The translations under genes were made by a program, and so were the position numbers. Of a DNA stretch of 64,000 bases, positions 1 through 11,931 are shown piece after piece; positions within the stretch are counted from its first letter, which is position 1, and each line of letters begins with the position of its first letter. The DNA is taken from contig MVAQ01000066.1 of NCBI GenBank assembly GCA_014825775.1, positions 1-64,000 on the forward strand. The letters are read 5' to 3'. Below the pieces are notes generated by a model. It worked only from the letters and a program-made list of their open reading frames with translations. It searched no databases and was not told the DNA's origin. The DNA is from Krasilnikovozyma curviuscula. Taxonomy: Eukaryota > Basidiomycota > Tremellomycetes > Cystofilobasidiales > Mrakiaceae.

Positions 1-663
1 CGCATCACCTCCGGAAACCACACGCTCTCGTTCCATCTCTCCCCCTCCCTCCCAACACTTACATTTCCAACCAATGTAGAGGCGTACCAGCGGCAGATTT
101 GCTCCGCGCAGCTCACGCTTTATGCCGGAGAGGCGTTTTTCAGGCACGACGGCGTAGGAGCGTACCCTACTTTCTCCATGGACGGTTCCATACCTCTCAG
201 GCCAACAAGCGAGGCGTGCCTGATGAGAATGGTTGCGACGGACGGGTTTTGCAGTGTTTGCTTAGAGAAGTTGTGGTTGAACCTCTTGCAAAGGATCGTT
301 AGTTTTGTTGTCTCATCTACTTCACGAGGGCTGCCCGCCCGCTGACTTGGGTTCCTTTTTTTTTTTTGGCGCCGATAGTCTTTGATCGATGATCTTTCCA
401 TCACTCACCTCTCCAACTCAAGCACTGCCTTGAACTTAACCTTGCTCCCCGTCGCCCGGTTCCGCCCTACGCCGATCGCATACGAGGACTACACCATCAT
501 CTGGTCCTTGAACGCTACTGTCCAACCGCAGTACACCAACATGACGTATATCCCTGACGCTGGACTTGGACTATGGGAGGTCGACGTGAGATTCACGACA
601 AGGGAGGTGAGGGTGGATAAGGATGGTTGGACTGGCGCGAAGGCAGTCGTAGTCGTGGGATAA
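1..663 (+). CDS. M64 (IgA-type) metallopeptidase, C-terminal part
   Basis: The open frame enters from the left edge in frame 1 and belongs to the C-terminal part of a fungal peptidase M64 protein. I read a block with YPTFSMDGSIPLRPT followed by CLMRMV and a Cys-x2-Cys pair leading into LEKLWLNLLQR, which I recognise as the conserved tail of this family. An intron lies at 298-378 (donor GTTAGT, acceptor TAG) and rejoins the frame at SLIDDLSITHL; the protein ends at TAA 661-663. The zinc-binding catalytic part would lie upstream of the window and cannot be judged. M64 enzymes are zinc peptidases, often secreted. The family call rests on remembered motifs and no search was possible. Confidence 0.72.
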
Positions 664-1577
664 TTGATACTGAGCTTTAGTTATGAAGAACTTCATGGCG
701 AAGGCATAGCTGATAAGAGGGCGATTTTTTGTGTGTTTGTTTTTGTCTGTTCCGGATAAGAGTGCACCGACAGTTGAAACTCTAATTTTGATCTAATTGA
801 CGACGCGACAGGCAGCGTGAGTAACTTTTCCGCCATCAACGCGTCTAGGCCATTTTGCTGTAACACAACACCACCCGTCTTCAACTCCCAACTGGTCCTT
901 TGCATTCAGTACCCACTTGAGCATCTCGAACAACAGCAGCGAGGGAGTGACAGCCCATTCATTACTCCACAAAATCTCTCTCATCTACCCCGCGAAAGTC
1001 TCACAGAACGTTTTTACCAATTGCAGCGTGTCCAAGGGCGCCCGTTTCGATTTACCACCGTTTGTTCTTGTTAGCTCAACCACCAAAGACACCATCTTAC
1101 GTCCGCCTTGAAAAAGCTCTTGCTAGTCAGCGAAACAGAGATTGTGGTCATACGTGTCGTTGGACTGGGCAAATCAAGTCGCGTCTGAGTCCAATCGCAG
1201 GATTTCGGTTACTCGATTTATGAAAGCAGGATTGCAGGTAAGTCTTTTCTCTGCTTTTCAATTCATCTACCTTCTCACATCTCATATGTTGCGCTTGCTG
1301 AGAAGAGCCCAGCTGCTTTCAAATCGTGTGCATTCACAAATTTTTGTTGAACGCCCACTTGCTCCGTACTGCGGAAAAACGACTGTCAATACTCTCCGAC
1401 TCACGAAATTCTTACTCAAGCTCCCCTCCCCCTCTTCTCCCCAATAATAATACCAAGAGGATTTTCTTCTCTCTCTCTCTCTTTGTCAAAGATCCATCTT
1501 TACCACCTACATCATCGACACCAACTCTGGAACTGATTGTCTCACATAGAGTTTACTAGCTAACACCACTCAGTGAC
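664..1577. other. Intergenic, no gene assigned
   Basis: This 0.9 kb lies between the M64 peptidase stop and the glucanase start. Short open stretches exist on the plus strand (about 817-1110) but have no recognisable domain and no convincing start or splice structure. A CT-rich run sits near 1462-1482, upstream of the glucanase ATG, and may be part of its promoter or 5' leader. A GTAAGT at about 1237 could be the donor of a leader intron. Confidence 0.5.
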
Positions 1578-3565
1578 ATGATCTCGCTTCTATTCCTCCT
1601 CATCAACATACTCCCTTTGACTCGAGCTCTCAACTGGACGTCGACACGCTCCCAGCCTGCCTTCTCTGTCGCCGGCGGTGAGAAGATACGAGGTGTCAAT
1701 CTCGGGGGCTGGTTCATACTCGAAGCGTGGGAGCAGCCTGATTTGTTCTTGGAGAGCCCATTGGATCAGTACGATGTTCCTGATGAGTGAGTTTTGATTT
1801 TTGAAACTTGCTGAAGTTTCAGTTCGACTGATGTTGCAGCATTACTCTGGATTTTTTTCGCCTCGTCGCGCTGGGATTAGATGGCACTACTGCAACATCC
1901 TTGGAAAAACAGAATGCGAAAAGAGACTTGATGCTCATTGGTCTACTTGGATAAACGAATCTGACTTCAAGCAGATTGCAGCGCTTGGGTTGAACGCTGT
2001 TCGGATACCGATTGGTAGGCTTTTTTTTCTTTTGGCATCTCCCACCTTCTTCAAAGACTGATCCCCAATCTTTCATTTTTTACCTAGGCTATTGGTCGTT
2101 GGACCTGCAGGAAGAACCTTACGTCCATGGCGCGCTAGCATATCTCCTCAAATCACTGACTTGGGCAAAGACCTACAACCTCGACGTGATGGTCGACTTA
2201 CATGGCCTACCTGGATCACAGAATGGCCAGGATAGTAGGTTTCTTCTATATACTCGTCTCATGTATAGTAGAAGTAGCCTCTGACTGTGCTGGTTGACTT
2301 GGGTTAGATTCTGGGCTTTATGGAGATATCCTCTGGCACACCAACACTTCTAATATCGACAGGTCGCTGAATGCTCTGAAGTTGCTCACTGCAAATGTCA
2401 CTGATCCCATCTACGGTGGGGTTGTGAAGGCGATTGAAGGTAATGTTCTCTACTACGTGAGATGCTGTGGGTGGTTGTCTAACGCTGTTCCCTCTTCGAT
2501 CTCGCATCTTATCGTCATAATAGTCATCAATGAGCCTTACCTACAAAGTACCTACTCCTACGCTATCCCCTGGGAAACACTCGCAGAGTACTACGTGAGC
2601 GCCTACAACACTGTGCGCGCGGCGGACCAGGGCGATCAAGAAGTCATGATCGTATTCCACGACGCGTTCCAGCCGGTGAACAACTGGCAATACTTTTTCA
2701 CCAACACGTCCCTTGGTGGGAGCTGGGAAGGCGGGTTCGGGCTCGACACACATCAGTACCTTGCCTTTGGGTCCGATGCGACGGCGTCGTCGGATGAGCA
2801 GCTGGGTGATATTTGTGCACTCTCGGACGATTTAATCATTTCGAATAGTAACTGGACTACGATTGTGGGAGAGTTCAGTCTTGGTAGGCTCATCCAGGCT
2901 TTTCCCCGTCAAGATGATGACGTCTGACGCCTTGTTTTGTCCTCAGGTGTCGACACTTTCTGTGTAGACTATTCCACTTGTGGTGGGTCTACTCTGGCAC
3001 AAAACACAAACTCCTCACAATCGACATTCATAAGGGAATTCTGGGAAACGCAACAGGATGTGTACGAGTCAGCCGGCGGGTGGTTCTTCTGGAACTGGAA
3101 GACACAGTACGTCGCTTCTTGTTCAATCATCCACTTAAATATGATCTGACTCAATCTCCACCTCTCAGATCTGCCCCGACTTGGAACTATCAATACAGTA
3201 TCACTCAAAACTGGATTCCAACCAACCTTTCAGACCACTCCTGGAATTCGTATTGCCCCAGCTCGACATACGCCTTCACCTCTCCCTCATCCAGTAAATT
3301 ACCTTCCTCCGCATCCTCAACAGCGTCCTACAAATCACCATCATCACACATCACCAGCTCAGCGCTGAACGCAGCCTTTCAGTCGGTCACGAGTTCTTCC
3401 TCAGCAACACAAGCTGTCGGGATCGGAAGTGCAGGTGGAATCCCCTCTTCCTCTTCTTCCGTATCATCTTCCCCTTATATCTCTGGATCAGATACTTCAC
3501 AGCCTATCGCGCTCATTCTTGCACTTTCTCTTGGTTGTTTGGTTGTTGTAACACAGTGTTTATAA
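1578..3565 (+). CDS. EXG1: Exo-beta-1,3-glucanase, GH5, GPI-anchored
   Basis: Seven exons give about 512 residues: 1578-1786, 1881-2014, 2088-2234, 2308-2439, 2524-2883, 2947-3106, 3169-3565. The N-terminus is a signal peptide, followed by the family hallmark [14 protein letters not shown]. Later come the [14 protein letters not shown] block, the acid/base glutamate in the NEP motif (just after the fourth intron) and the nucleophile glutamate in VGEFSLG. A Ser-rich stretch (about 3290-3480) and a hydrophobic terminus suggest a GPI anchor, placing the enzyme at the plasma membrane or wall. GH5 enzymes of this kind hydrolyse beta-1,3-glucan during wall remodelling. It is convergent with the RdRP gene, with 148 bp between stops. 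The intron joins were read by eye but keep frame and family motifs throughout. Confidence 0.9.
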
Positions 3566-3604
3566 AGTATTAGCAGAACATTACCACTAGAATATGAATA
3601 AGTT

Positions 3605-3610
3605 AATAAA
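3605..3610 (+). terminator. Poly(A) signal-like AATAAA of the glucanase gene
   Basis: AATAAA lies 40 bases after the glucanase stop, in the 148 bp AT-rich gap before the opposing RdRP stop. Basidiomycete poly(A) signals are loose, so this is only a plausible site. Confidence 0.35.
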
Positions 3611-3713
3611 TAGATCAACATAGAAGACTTTTCTTCCGCATATGAATTTTATTACAGCAGCATCATTGTAGTTATGAGTAAACAGAAGAGTATTTCTAAA
3701 CCATCTAAAGTTT

Positions 3714-6700
3714 TTACAACAATCTGCGTTGTCGTTTATTTTGAGTTTGATCATTGTCGCTATCACTGTCAAGTTGAATGACTGGAATGATTTGGATTTC
3801 GTCATCGTCGTCCTTAAAAGACCCGCAGTCAATCGGATATTTTACAGAGGTTAACGGGGGTGGTTTCTTGCCTGATAGAGTGACCAGCTCGTCCAGGAAT
3901 ATCCAGGGAAAACTTCGCAGCTCGTGCTCTGTGGTGTAAGATGGGTCGTTAGTGATGATGTAAGCCGCTAGAGCTAAGAGAGATAAGGTTGGTTGAGATG
4001 TGTTGGATTTCCGGCGGTAAGTGAAGTTAACAGCCTTTGCCTTGAAAGGTTCGACAAGAGAAAGAGTGTATGCGTCTTGAAGTGAGAGCTGTAAAAAAAA
4101 AGATCGGTAAGTTTCTAGATCTGAGGGATTATAACTAGAAACACACCTTCAAAGAATCGTCCCTCTGCCAATGGTTTCCGGGCCGAGGAGTACTAAATAT
4201 CCCAGCCACGACCTCCGCCTCGCACACGTCATAGCTAAAATCAAGAAACAATATCAGAGTAAGTCCTTTCTCTGAAGTGGAGTTGTGCTCACCGTCTCAT
4301 GATGCCCGCCAGCTCGTGATCATATTGCGACTTGAGGGTTCTTGCCTCCTCCAGGTATTCTGCTGAAGGCTTTGGCCATTGGGATAGCCTGGAGTCAAAG
4401 TAAGGAGGTAACGAAGTGATTGGTTCCGGATTTTCTATCAATCGGTACATTATACCAAGAAGGTTCTGACTTTCATGAGAGTTACGCCCCTTCAAAGGGA
4501 AAGAGACATCAGCAATATCTTTGAAGTGACACTTAAAAACAGAAACTGCACCTTTTCCATATAATCTGGCCATGATGAAACTCGCAGCTGCAATGGGATA
4601 TTCACCGCAAGGCCTGTCTTGGGGAAATCTACCGCGGCTGAAGCAAATTTGGCACTAGAAAAAGTTTGAGAAAAGTTGAGTGGTCAGAACACAACTTGCG
4701 TATAGGAAACAAAAGAGCGACCATAAGTACAGTTGAAGGCAATCAGGATGCTTAGGACTTAGCTTGTCCGACTTTGCTAGATGGGCATTAGCTACCTCTC
4801 CGAGGTTATCTGACTGTTGTAAAAGTCAGTGCATTTTCTTCTTCTCATATTGGGAAATGACCAAAAAGACGTACATTCATATATGTGATATACCACTGAG
4901 CAAACAACTCGGTCAGCCTCTCAAGATGATGGCGTTGATTCCAAAAATGGAATGGCACTCACTTCGTCTTTGAGCTCCTTTGTTACCTCCGGAACTGTTG
5001 GTAGGGTAGGTGGTACGTAGTCCATAGGAACATAGTTGTTTTGAGGGATCAGTCTCCCATCCCAAACAATAGTAAACATATCGCCATCAAGATCACCACC
5101 GGAAAGCTGGAGAAGAGTAGAGTCAGATTACTTCCTCCGCAAACTTGCAGCTCATATCCACATACTTGGTTTGGAACATCTCTTTGGCCTTTGATTGAAA
5201 AGATGATGACGTTCTTCAAGCCTGCAGCAATGAGATCAGGATGGGCGACAGCTTCCACCCTACGAAGGTCTCCCGGGTGAACTGTAACCAAAACAACAGA
5301 TGTCATGAACATCACAACGGGGTGTTGAGAAGAATAAAGGAACTCACGAGTAGGAGAGCGAAAAACAAGACAGCGACCAGATAGTATCCCAGAGGTGGAT
5401 GGATGGTCTTCATCTTGATACGCGCAAAATACTTGATCTTCTTCGAGCACGCCCAATTCATCCGCGATTCCTGATCAAAACCGGCACAACAAAAATTCGA
5501 TCAGATGGCTCCAGTAATGAAGGAAACAGAAAGATGATTCTTACCTAGTAAATATACACCTTTGTCAACTCGTATCCGAGCTCGATGACGAAGCTCATAC
5601 AATAGAGTATTCCTAACGAGAGTGAGGGCAGCTTTGACAATAGGTTCTTCACCAAAGCCTCGACAGAGCAATTGTTGGACAGGAAGCTGAGAACAAAGAC
5701 GTTGATATCTATTAGAGAAACTTCGAAGTAAAGAGCAATAGGTAACGCACGACACTCACACGTGTCAATCGGAGCTCGTAAATCTCTTCATTGTCCTGGG
5801 CGGCGTGCTTTGCAAGGGATTTGGCGAACTTGACTTGATCCTTGAACATTTGAATGATGACACTCTGGAATAAAGATAGGGGGTATACTTCAAGTTAAAG
5901 TAGAGGGTAACGGTAGGTTGTTTGCGAAAGACTCACAGGTGGAATGCCGAGCGAGCTTAAGATCATGATAGACTGTCTGTTGAGGAAGGCTGCACCCCAC
6001 TTTGAGAGCTTCATTGCACCAAGTTTCTTCATTTCACTGGGGAACTTCTGCATGCTTGGGCGCACACGTATTACTGTTCCATCAACGTGAGGCGGGCCAT
6101 ATGGCCAACAAGAGATCACGCCTTTGACACCGCCGATTCGGATTTGGACGGCACAATGCTCTCCCTCTGTAGCACCGAAGACTCTAGCACAGGCATCTAA
6201 GACTTCTCGAGATGTCAGACCAACTCCGTCGGTGAAAGTACTGTTTCATAAGAAATGATCAGTTGTCGCTAGGTTCACAGAAAACAAAGGACTCACTATC
6301 CGTTATTGACTACATCTGGGATTGTAGATGTACTGATTGATATCTCGGGTATTCTGACCGACGAGAAGAGCTGACCCAGACGAGCTGCTCGGATGTCAAA
6401 TCGATTCCGGTGTCAGTGAAAGTTCTGAGAGCCTTTCGAAAAAAACATGCCTACCGCAATGCTTCGCAACATTTTTCTCATGTGAGAAATCTCCCATCGT
6501 TTTCAGAACTGACTCGACCGTGAAGCCTTCATCTGGGGACTCAGCTATGAACCAACTAGAGCGCTCTCTGGAAAAGAAAAGTTGGTCAATCAAACGATAA
6601 CTCTCAGTCATCTTTTTAGTCAAGAGTAAGGGGGATAGAATTTACTTTAGCTGTGATTCACTGGCTGCCAGGAAACGCCATTTCCTTCCACCAACAACAA

Positions 6701-8092
6701 CTCCTGCTTTTAGAACGCGACGAATGCGTTCGTTGAACCCTCCTTTCGGCTGAAAGATTTCTCGGACTTCGTCATCTCCATCAACATCTTGCTCCTTCAT
6801 AATGTTTGAGGAGAAATCTTCGATATCCAGAGCCAGAGGACCTCCTTCATCTGTGAACATCACTCGGAGAAATCGATCTGACAACGTACTAAAGCGATGC
6901 AAAACCAGATTGGTGGTTTCTGGAGTTGCTAATAGAGGAATAACACAGGTTGGAGTGATATGAATCCTTCGAATCATAGTAGTGTATCCTCTGTCAGGGT
7001 TTGTTGGAGAGGTCCCGGGCCGAATACCAGAACAGATAGCTATTACAAATTTTAGAAAGATGATCAACGAAGGGATTCGTCAAGTGACTGAAGATATTCT
7101 CACATTTAACTAATTGCCGTATGTCTTTTTGCGACTTCATGGATAGTTGCATCTTTTCGCTCAGCAATTTCTTCAGAACCGCTTCTCGTTCATCATCTGA
7201 GACTTCAGCCAATGCTGCGCAAAACGTCTCCAACACGTCTACTCCCAACAGCTTTTGACCTAGAGCACACTCTAGACCATATCTTACTCTGAAAGAGAAT
7301 TGGTACGTATGTCGGAATGGATTGTCGGAAATAGAGCCGAGATGCTGGTAAGGGGTTATTGATGGTGACGGCAAGAGATGCTTATTGCGTAGCGTTGACC
7401 TCAGGGCGGACAGTTCTTCAGAAGTGAGATGGAACTTGAATTCATAGCTGAGCCACTTGCCAGGCTAAAAGACGCTGGTGTTAACACTGAGCTAAACCAA
7501 GCAGCAGCAAAAACAGCGCAAGACAAACTTTGAATCTTCCCTCGTTTGCATCTCCTTCAAATTGAACTGGCCCTAAATGAAGTCCCTCAATCTTGACCAA
7601 ATCTTCCTCTGTCAGTCTTCTGGTAGATTTCCATCCCCCGTTCTTCCCCCGACTTTCCACCAAGCAGAACTTTGGTGGCCGCCGCAAGTTGAAACTGAGC
7701 GTTACCTCAACCAACGAATCAATTTCATCAGAAGCCTCGATAGACCTAGCTCTAGAGCTCAACTTGATACCCGATTCTGTTATCCAGCTGAGTGGAACTG
7801 TACCAGAGAGAGGCCAAAAGTTCGAGTGAGGTGAGACTGAAGAATTTGATGGCTGGAAGTTGTTGCAGAACGCTCGGAAGGCGAGGATTGGGGAGGTGTT
7901 TCCTATATTGAATTTACTCTTGTGAGAAGATACCTGATTCAGAGCTTGGTTGAAGCGGTGGGACTGGCCGGGCTGGTCCAGCAGAGATATCGACAGTTCG
8001 ACGGGGAAGAGGACGAGGTCTTCGAGGTCTCTCCTGGTAATAATAGATGATCTCCCGTCAATGGGCTTCCCATTGGACTGCTTGAATGACAT
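3714..8092 (-). CDS. RNA-dependent RNA polymerase (RNAi, QDE-1/Rdp1 type)
   Basis: A gene of roughly a dozen exons encoding about 1,200 residues. The catalytic DLDGD motif is within SGGDLDGDMFTIVWDG (about 5050-5110). Upstream, in order, are FTDGVGLTS, QIRIGGVKG, VRPSMQKF with LNRQSIMIL, and GRCLVFRSP followed by HPGDLRRVEAV. All are diagnostic of eukaryotic RdRPs, which copy RNA into dsRNA for Dicer in RNA silencing. The N-terminal exon starts at the ATG at 8092; a longer frame with no ATG runs to a stop near 8159, so an upstream exon is possible. The C-terminus is strongly acidic with hydrophobic patches and ends at the TAA at 3714-3716. All core motifs are intact, so the gene looks functional. 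No Argonaute or Dicer is in the window. Confidence 0.9.
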
Positions 8093-8449
8093 AATCCCAT
8101 GGGGCAAGGTCGGGATGAGAGGATGGGCAATTGCGAGAGTCGCCGTCGGAGTTTGAACTTATACAAGTGCTAGATTGTCTGTTTTTGAATGTGAAGGAAT
8201 TGAAGAGTCCGCCAGCGTCTAGATCTGATGCCCAGTGGACAGCAAACAGAAGTATTTAATCCTTGCGTGGTTTTGAAGGATCTTGAAAGAGTGTCAACCA
8301 TTCTTGCGCTTTCAACTTATGTGCGGCAGCTGTGCTTGTAAATGGAGCTAAGAATTCATCTCGGAATACTCATAACTATTTCTATCACAATATTTCACAT
8401 TCTTGTTGACCATCCTACTACACCTGGCGTCCTTTCCTGCCCGTCCCGT
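8093..8449. other. Intergenic: RdRP upstream region and MICOS gene 3' side
   Basis: About 360 bp between the RdRP start and the stop of the MICOS gene, both on the minus strand. I see no further gene. It may contain a 5' non-coding exon of the RdRP gene. Confidence 0.5.
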
Positions 8450-9517
8450 TTACAATCTGTAAACTGGGACAACCTTGACCTCGACGGGCTCTGGGGAAAT
8501 GGTTGTCGAGATAGCCCCAGCTTCAGGAGCAGCATCAGTTGGCTTGTAGGTTGGAACAACCTCCTCCTTGACCGGTTTGCCGATGGCTGATATCTGGACA
8601 GCTTCAGATTGAGGCAACTTCTGATCCTGGAAGGCCTGTCTGAGCTTCAAGCCAGTTTGTTCTTCAAGAGTAGAGACTGTGGATGAGACGCTCTTCTCCA
8701 AGTATTTTTTACCGTCGCCGAGGGTGTTCAGGGAGTCTTTGTACGTCGAGCGGAAGGAAGCGAGGCCTTCGTGGGTTGCCGTGTGAAGGGAGGGTGTGTA
8801 CTTGGCTGTCAGCGTATCGACCTCCTTGCTGAGGTTAGTTGCTGTTTTAGGGAGAAACTGGTTGAGGGAGGTGAGGAATAGTGCTGGTGGGAGGGTGAGT
8901 CTGAGAAGTACTCCTGGATGGAGGACACAACAGGAGACCAGTCTGTCAGCAGGCATGTCTAACACCACTTGAACCAAAAGTACCAACTATTTCTGGCCAA
9001 GATGGATCCTGAAAGAGTAGCGACTCCAACATACTGCCAAAAGGAAGTAACATACCGGTCAACGACCTTTCGTAATTCTTCAGGAAAAGCTCAGAAATCG
9101 AAACTCACTATAGCACCAGGCAGCAAATCCTCATCCTCTGGAAGGACTCTCTTTATCTCCCTCTCTACACCTCTCTCAAACTTGACCCACTTGGACACCA
9201 CACCCAGAATACTGTCCCTCACATCATTGAAGACTCCCGTGGTTGCGATTCGTCCTGTAGCGATTTGAGACTCGAATGGCAGATGAGACTCGACCAAGAT
9301 GATTTCAGGCTATGTATAAACAGAACTCAGTTCAGTTTAGCTTATGTTGCGATCGGGGTGGTCTACGAAGTGAAAATCGTACCTGTTCTTGAGGATAGAT
9401 GGGGAGCTGGGACGGACGTCAAAAAGGGTCACTCTTAGTCAAACTCGAACGAGAGAGGCTGAATTCAAGTCAGAAAGAGAAGAAGAATCGATTCTTTACC
9501 TTTTCACCTTTGGACAT
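8450..9517 (-). CDS. MIC27: MICOS subunit MIC26/MIC27 (apolipoprotein O family)
   Basis: The protein starts at the ATG at 9517 with a tiny exon (MSKGEK, 18 nt). It continues with LPIYPQEQ and the PEIILVESHLPFESQ block and a coiled segment, FERGVEREIKRVLPED. Two hydrophobic helices follow: YVGVATLSGSILARN, an intron at 8914-8987, then VLLRLTLPPALFLTSLNQFLP. The motif LPKTATNLS just after the second helix is typical of Mic26/Mic27. An amphipathic tail follows to the TAA at 8450-8452. MICOS shapes cristae junctions of the mitochondrial inner membrane; this subunit binds cardiolipin-rich membrane and regulates Mic10. The family call is strong; Mic26 versus Mic27 cannot be settled because fungi usually have one merged orthologue. 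It is divergent from ATG5. Confidence 0.82.
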
Positions 9518-9908
9518 GTTGCCAGAAATATAGAGAGAATGAGGTTGCGATGTTAGTCGCAGGGACGTCTCAACTCGCAGAATGTTCAAACGCCCAACAA
9601 CCAATTCTGCCCCAAAGTTCGACATCATATCCTGAAGAAAGGTCTTAGAAGCTATTTAATATCCATTTAGGTCAGTTGCTTTTGCTTTAGTCCTTAAAAT
9701 TGGAAGGACGTGGATTTGAGCGCCTTCCCTCTCTCTCTCTCTCCTCTTCAGGCCTTCCAGGACACTCTAGGGAGGTCGCTGAGCCTGAAGACATCTAGGA
9801 ATTAACACGAATAGTTCTCAAGTGAGTCATTCTTATCGCATTTCCCATCAAGTAAGCTGTCCAAAACAAATTCAAGGCTGACCTCTCGATGGCATTCGCT
9901 TGTGCAGA
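9518..9908. promoter_or_regulatory. Divergent promoter between MIC27 and ATG5
   Basis: A 391 bp gap separates the two start codons. It contains a CT-rich run (about 9730-9745) of the kind found in fungal promoters. A likely 5' leader acceptor, GTGCAG, lies directly before the ATG5 start. No coding sequence is evident. Confidence 0.4.
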
Positions 9909-11496
9909 ATGGCACCGGGCACCTTGGCCCCGTCACCTTCACCCCAGCCATTCCTACAGCAACAGCACCAATCTACTGCCACGACAATACGGAGGTTGCT
10001 TTGGTCTGGGACAATACCCATCGAGGTTACGCTTGAAGGCAGCACTGGCGAAAGTGGTGAAGTGTATTATGTGTGTACCGAGCTTCCATCCCTCTCAAGC
10101 TGATGTGATTCAGTGCTAATACTTGACTGATTGAGTTCAGCTGCAAGTCTCTCGACATTCTTATCTGCCGTTGCTGTTACCCGAGCTCAAGACCAACTTG
10201 GTTCACCGCTCGCTCACGGACGAACAACTTGCTCAGACAAAGGAGACAGATTGGTGGTTCTCATTCAGACAAGATCATTCCCAAATAGACTTTGATGTAG
10301 TGAATCAACCTGAGATTGATAGGATGGCAGAAATACCTTGCAGGTGGTGAGTTCGCCCAAAGTGTTCAGCTGTCTGAACACGGACCTCTTCGTTGGTTTG
10401 ATGTTCACTAACTTTCATTTCGCTCACGGTGGATGTGCGGGCCAGGCATTGGTCGATTGGACTGCTGTACGATCACCTGCTGATATCTCAACCTACAACT
10501 GGACCCTCACCTCTACAACCACTCTCCACCGCTGTGAGCGTCAACTCTAACGGACCACCGCGGATGCTCAAGCTCACGATGCATCTAAAACCTCCTCCTC
10601 CGTGAGTGAAATAATTCTTCCAAAGTCCTGTGTGCTAGATATTTATCATACCTGTTTTCTGATAGCGACCGACAAGTCCTCCCTCCCGTGCCACCTACAG
10701 CCGCAGTCCTTCGGACGCATTTCATGTCAGCAGTGAAAGAAGCTGATTTTACGCGATATGGAAACGTGAGGAGAAGTACGAGTCTTCGAAGAACCGAACA
10801 AGATGCGATGGTTAGTGACCAACCCTTCACACTCTGACAAATTAACAACTGACAGTGAAATGGAACCTTGTGCAGTGGGATGCTATCTTAGTTTCAGATT
10901 TTGAAAGTTGGAACAAAGTTGGAGGAAGGTTGAACGGTCTCTGTATACCTGGAGAGACAAACAGCACTGCGGCAGCTGTTCCTGTTGGCGGAAGCAGACC
11001 TCCGAGCACTGAACCTGGACAGACTGGTTCTTCAGGAATAAGTAACATATCCAGTGAGTCTCAAATAAAAGATTGTCTTCTTGGAATCGTAGTTAACTGG
11101 CGAACCTTACTCTCAGACAAACCCGACTCAACTTATGCCATGAAATCTATTCCTGTCAAAATGTTTTTACCTGAAGGTGCACCTGTCTTTCAGGAGCCAA
11201 GTCCTCCAATAGATGCTGCAACTGGTATGTTCGTCTCTCTTATCTACCCCGGCTTCCGCCAGTAACGGCTACTTCTTTTCTCCTCAGGCAACCCAACAAC
11301 AATACTCTCCCTGCTGCAAAAAACGCTGCCACTCCTCTTCCCGTCCTCTACAGACTCACCGAATCCATACTCACTGGCTTACCCCATCATACAAGGCTTC
11401 CCAGTCCCACCAGAAACGGAAATTGCCTGGATGGGTAGCCACCTCGCTGGCGCAGACGGCTGGGTATACGTTGGGATAGGGTTGCGGGGCGATTGA
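9909..11496 (+). CDS. ATG5: Autophagy protein 5 (ATG5)
   Basis: The first coding exon carries [16 protein letters not shown], the N-terminal ubiquitin-like fold signature of Atg5. The next exon has [15 protein letters not shown] splice at 10346/10446 restores the motif [13 protein letters not shown]. Next comes [15 protein letters not shown], whose lysine matches the acceptor site for Atg12 conjugation. A further exon has WNLVQWDAI, and the last exon ends with [19 protein letters not shown], the second ubiquitin-like domain, stopping at TGA 11494-11496. The Atg12-Atg5-Atg16 complex acts as the E3-like enzyme that lipidates Atg8 during autophagosome formation. A low-complexity N-terminus of about 20 residues precedes the conserved part. 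The call is supported along the whole length. Confidence 0.92.
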
Positions 11497-11931
11497 TGGG
11501 CAATAACTTGACGAAACCAGCATAACGATATCCTCTTGGCAACGTTTTTGTTCTATTCTTTATTCTTGTGGAGTCTGATCTATTTGCTGAATAGAAAGGC
11601 TACTTCTCCACCTCGTTCGCGCGTGTACTAGTCTACTGCTGAAAGAAGGCAACAGCAAACCCCATAGGCTTTCTACACAACAAATGACCTCCCCCGGATC
11701 ATCTCGTTGGCGATCCCCACATACGGAAGAGCATCGCAGACTTCTGCTGACTTTATCTCAAAATCCCTCAGGGCACCATGCGAGAAGGCTGTTGTGGCGT
11801 CACCTGTGTTTTTGTCCTCTTTTTCAATGAGCCAAATTGGCTGAGGATAAAAAGGCATCTGGACGATTGCCCTAGCCGCTGTTTTCTTACCCTCTCTTAC
11901 CTTCAACAAGTATTTCTCCAAATTGTACAAG
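11497..11931. other. Intergenic: ATG5 3' side and HAK transporter promoter
   Basis: 435 bp in tandem orientation. An open frame on the minus strand (11673-11972) overlaps the first exon of the transporter and shows no domain, so I treat it as chance. Confidence 0.5.

Noticed and set aside
3714..8092. First impression of an Argonaute/Piwi gene
   Set aside because: The DLDGD motif and HPGDLRRVEAV block identify an RNA-dependent RNA polymerase; no PAZ or PIWI signature is present.
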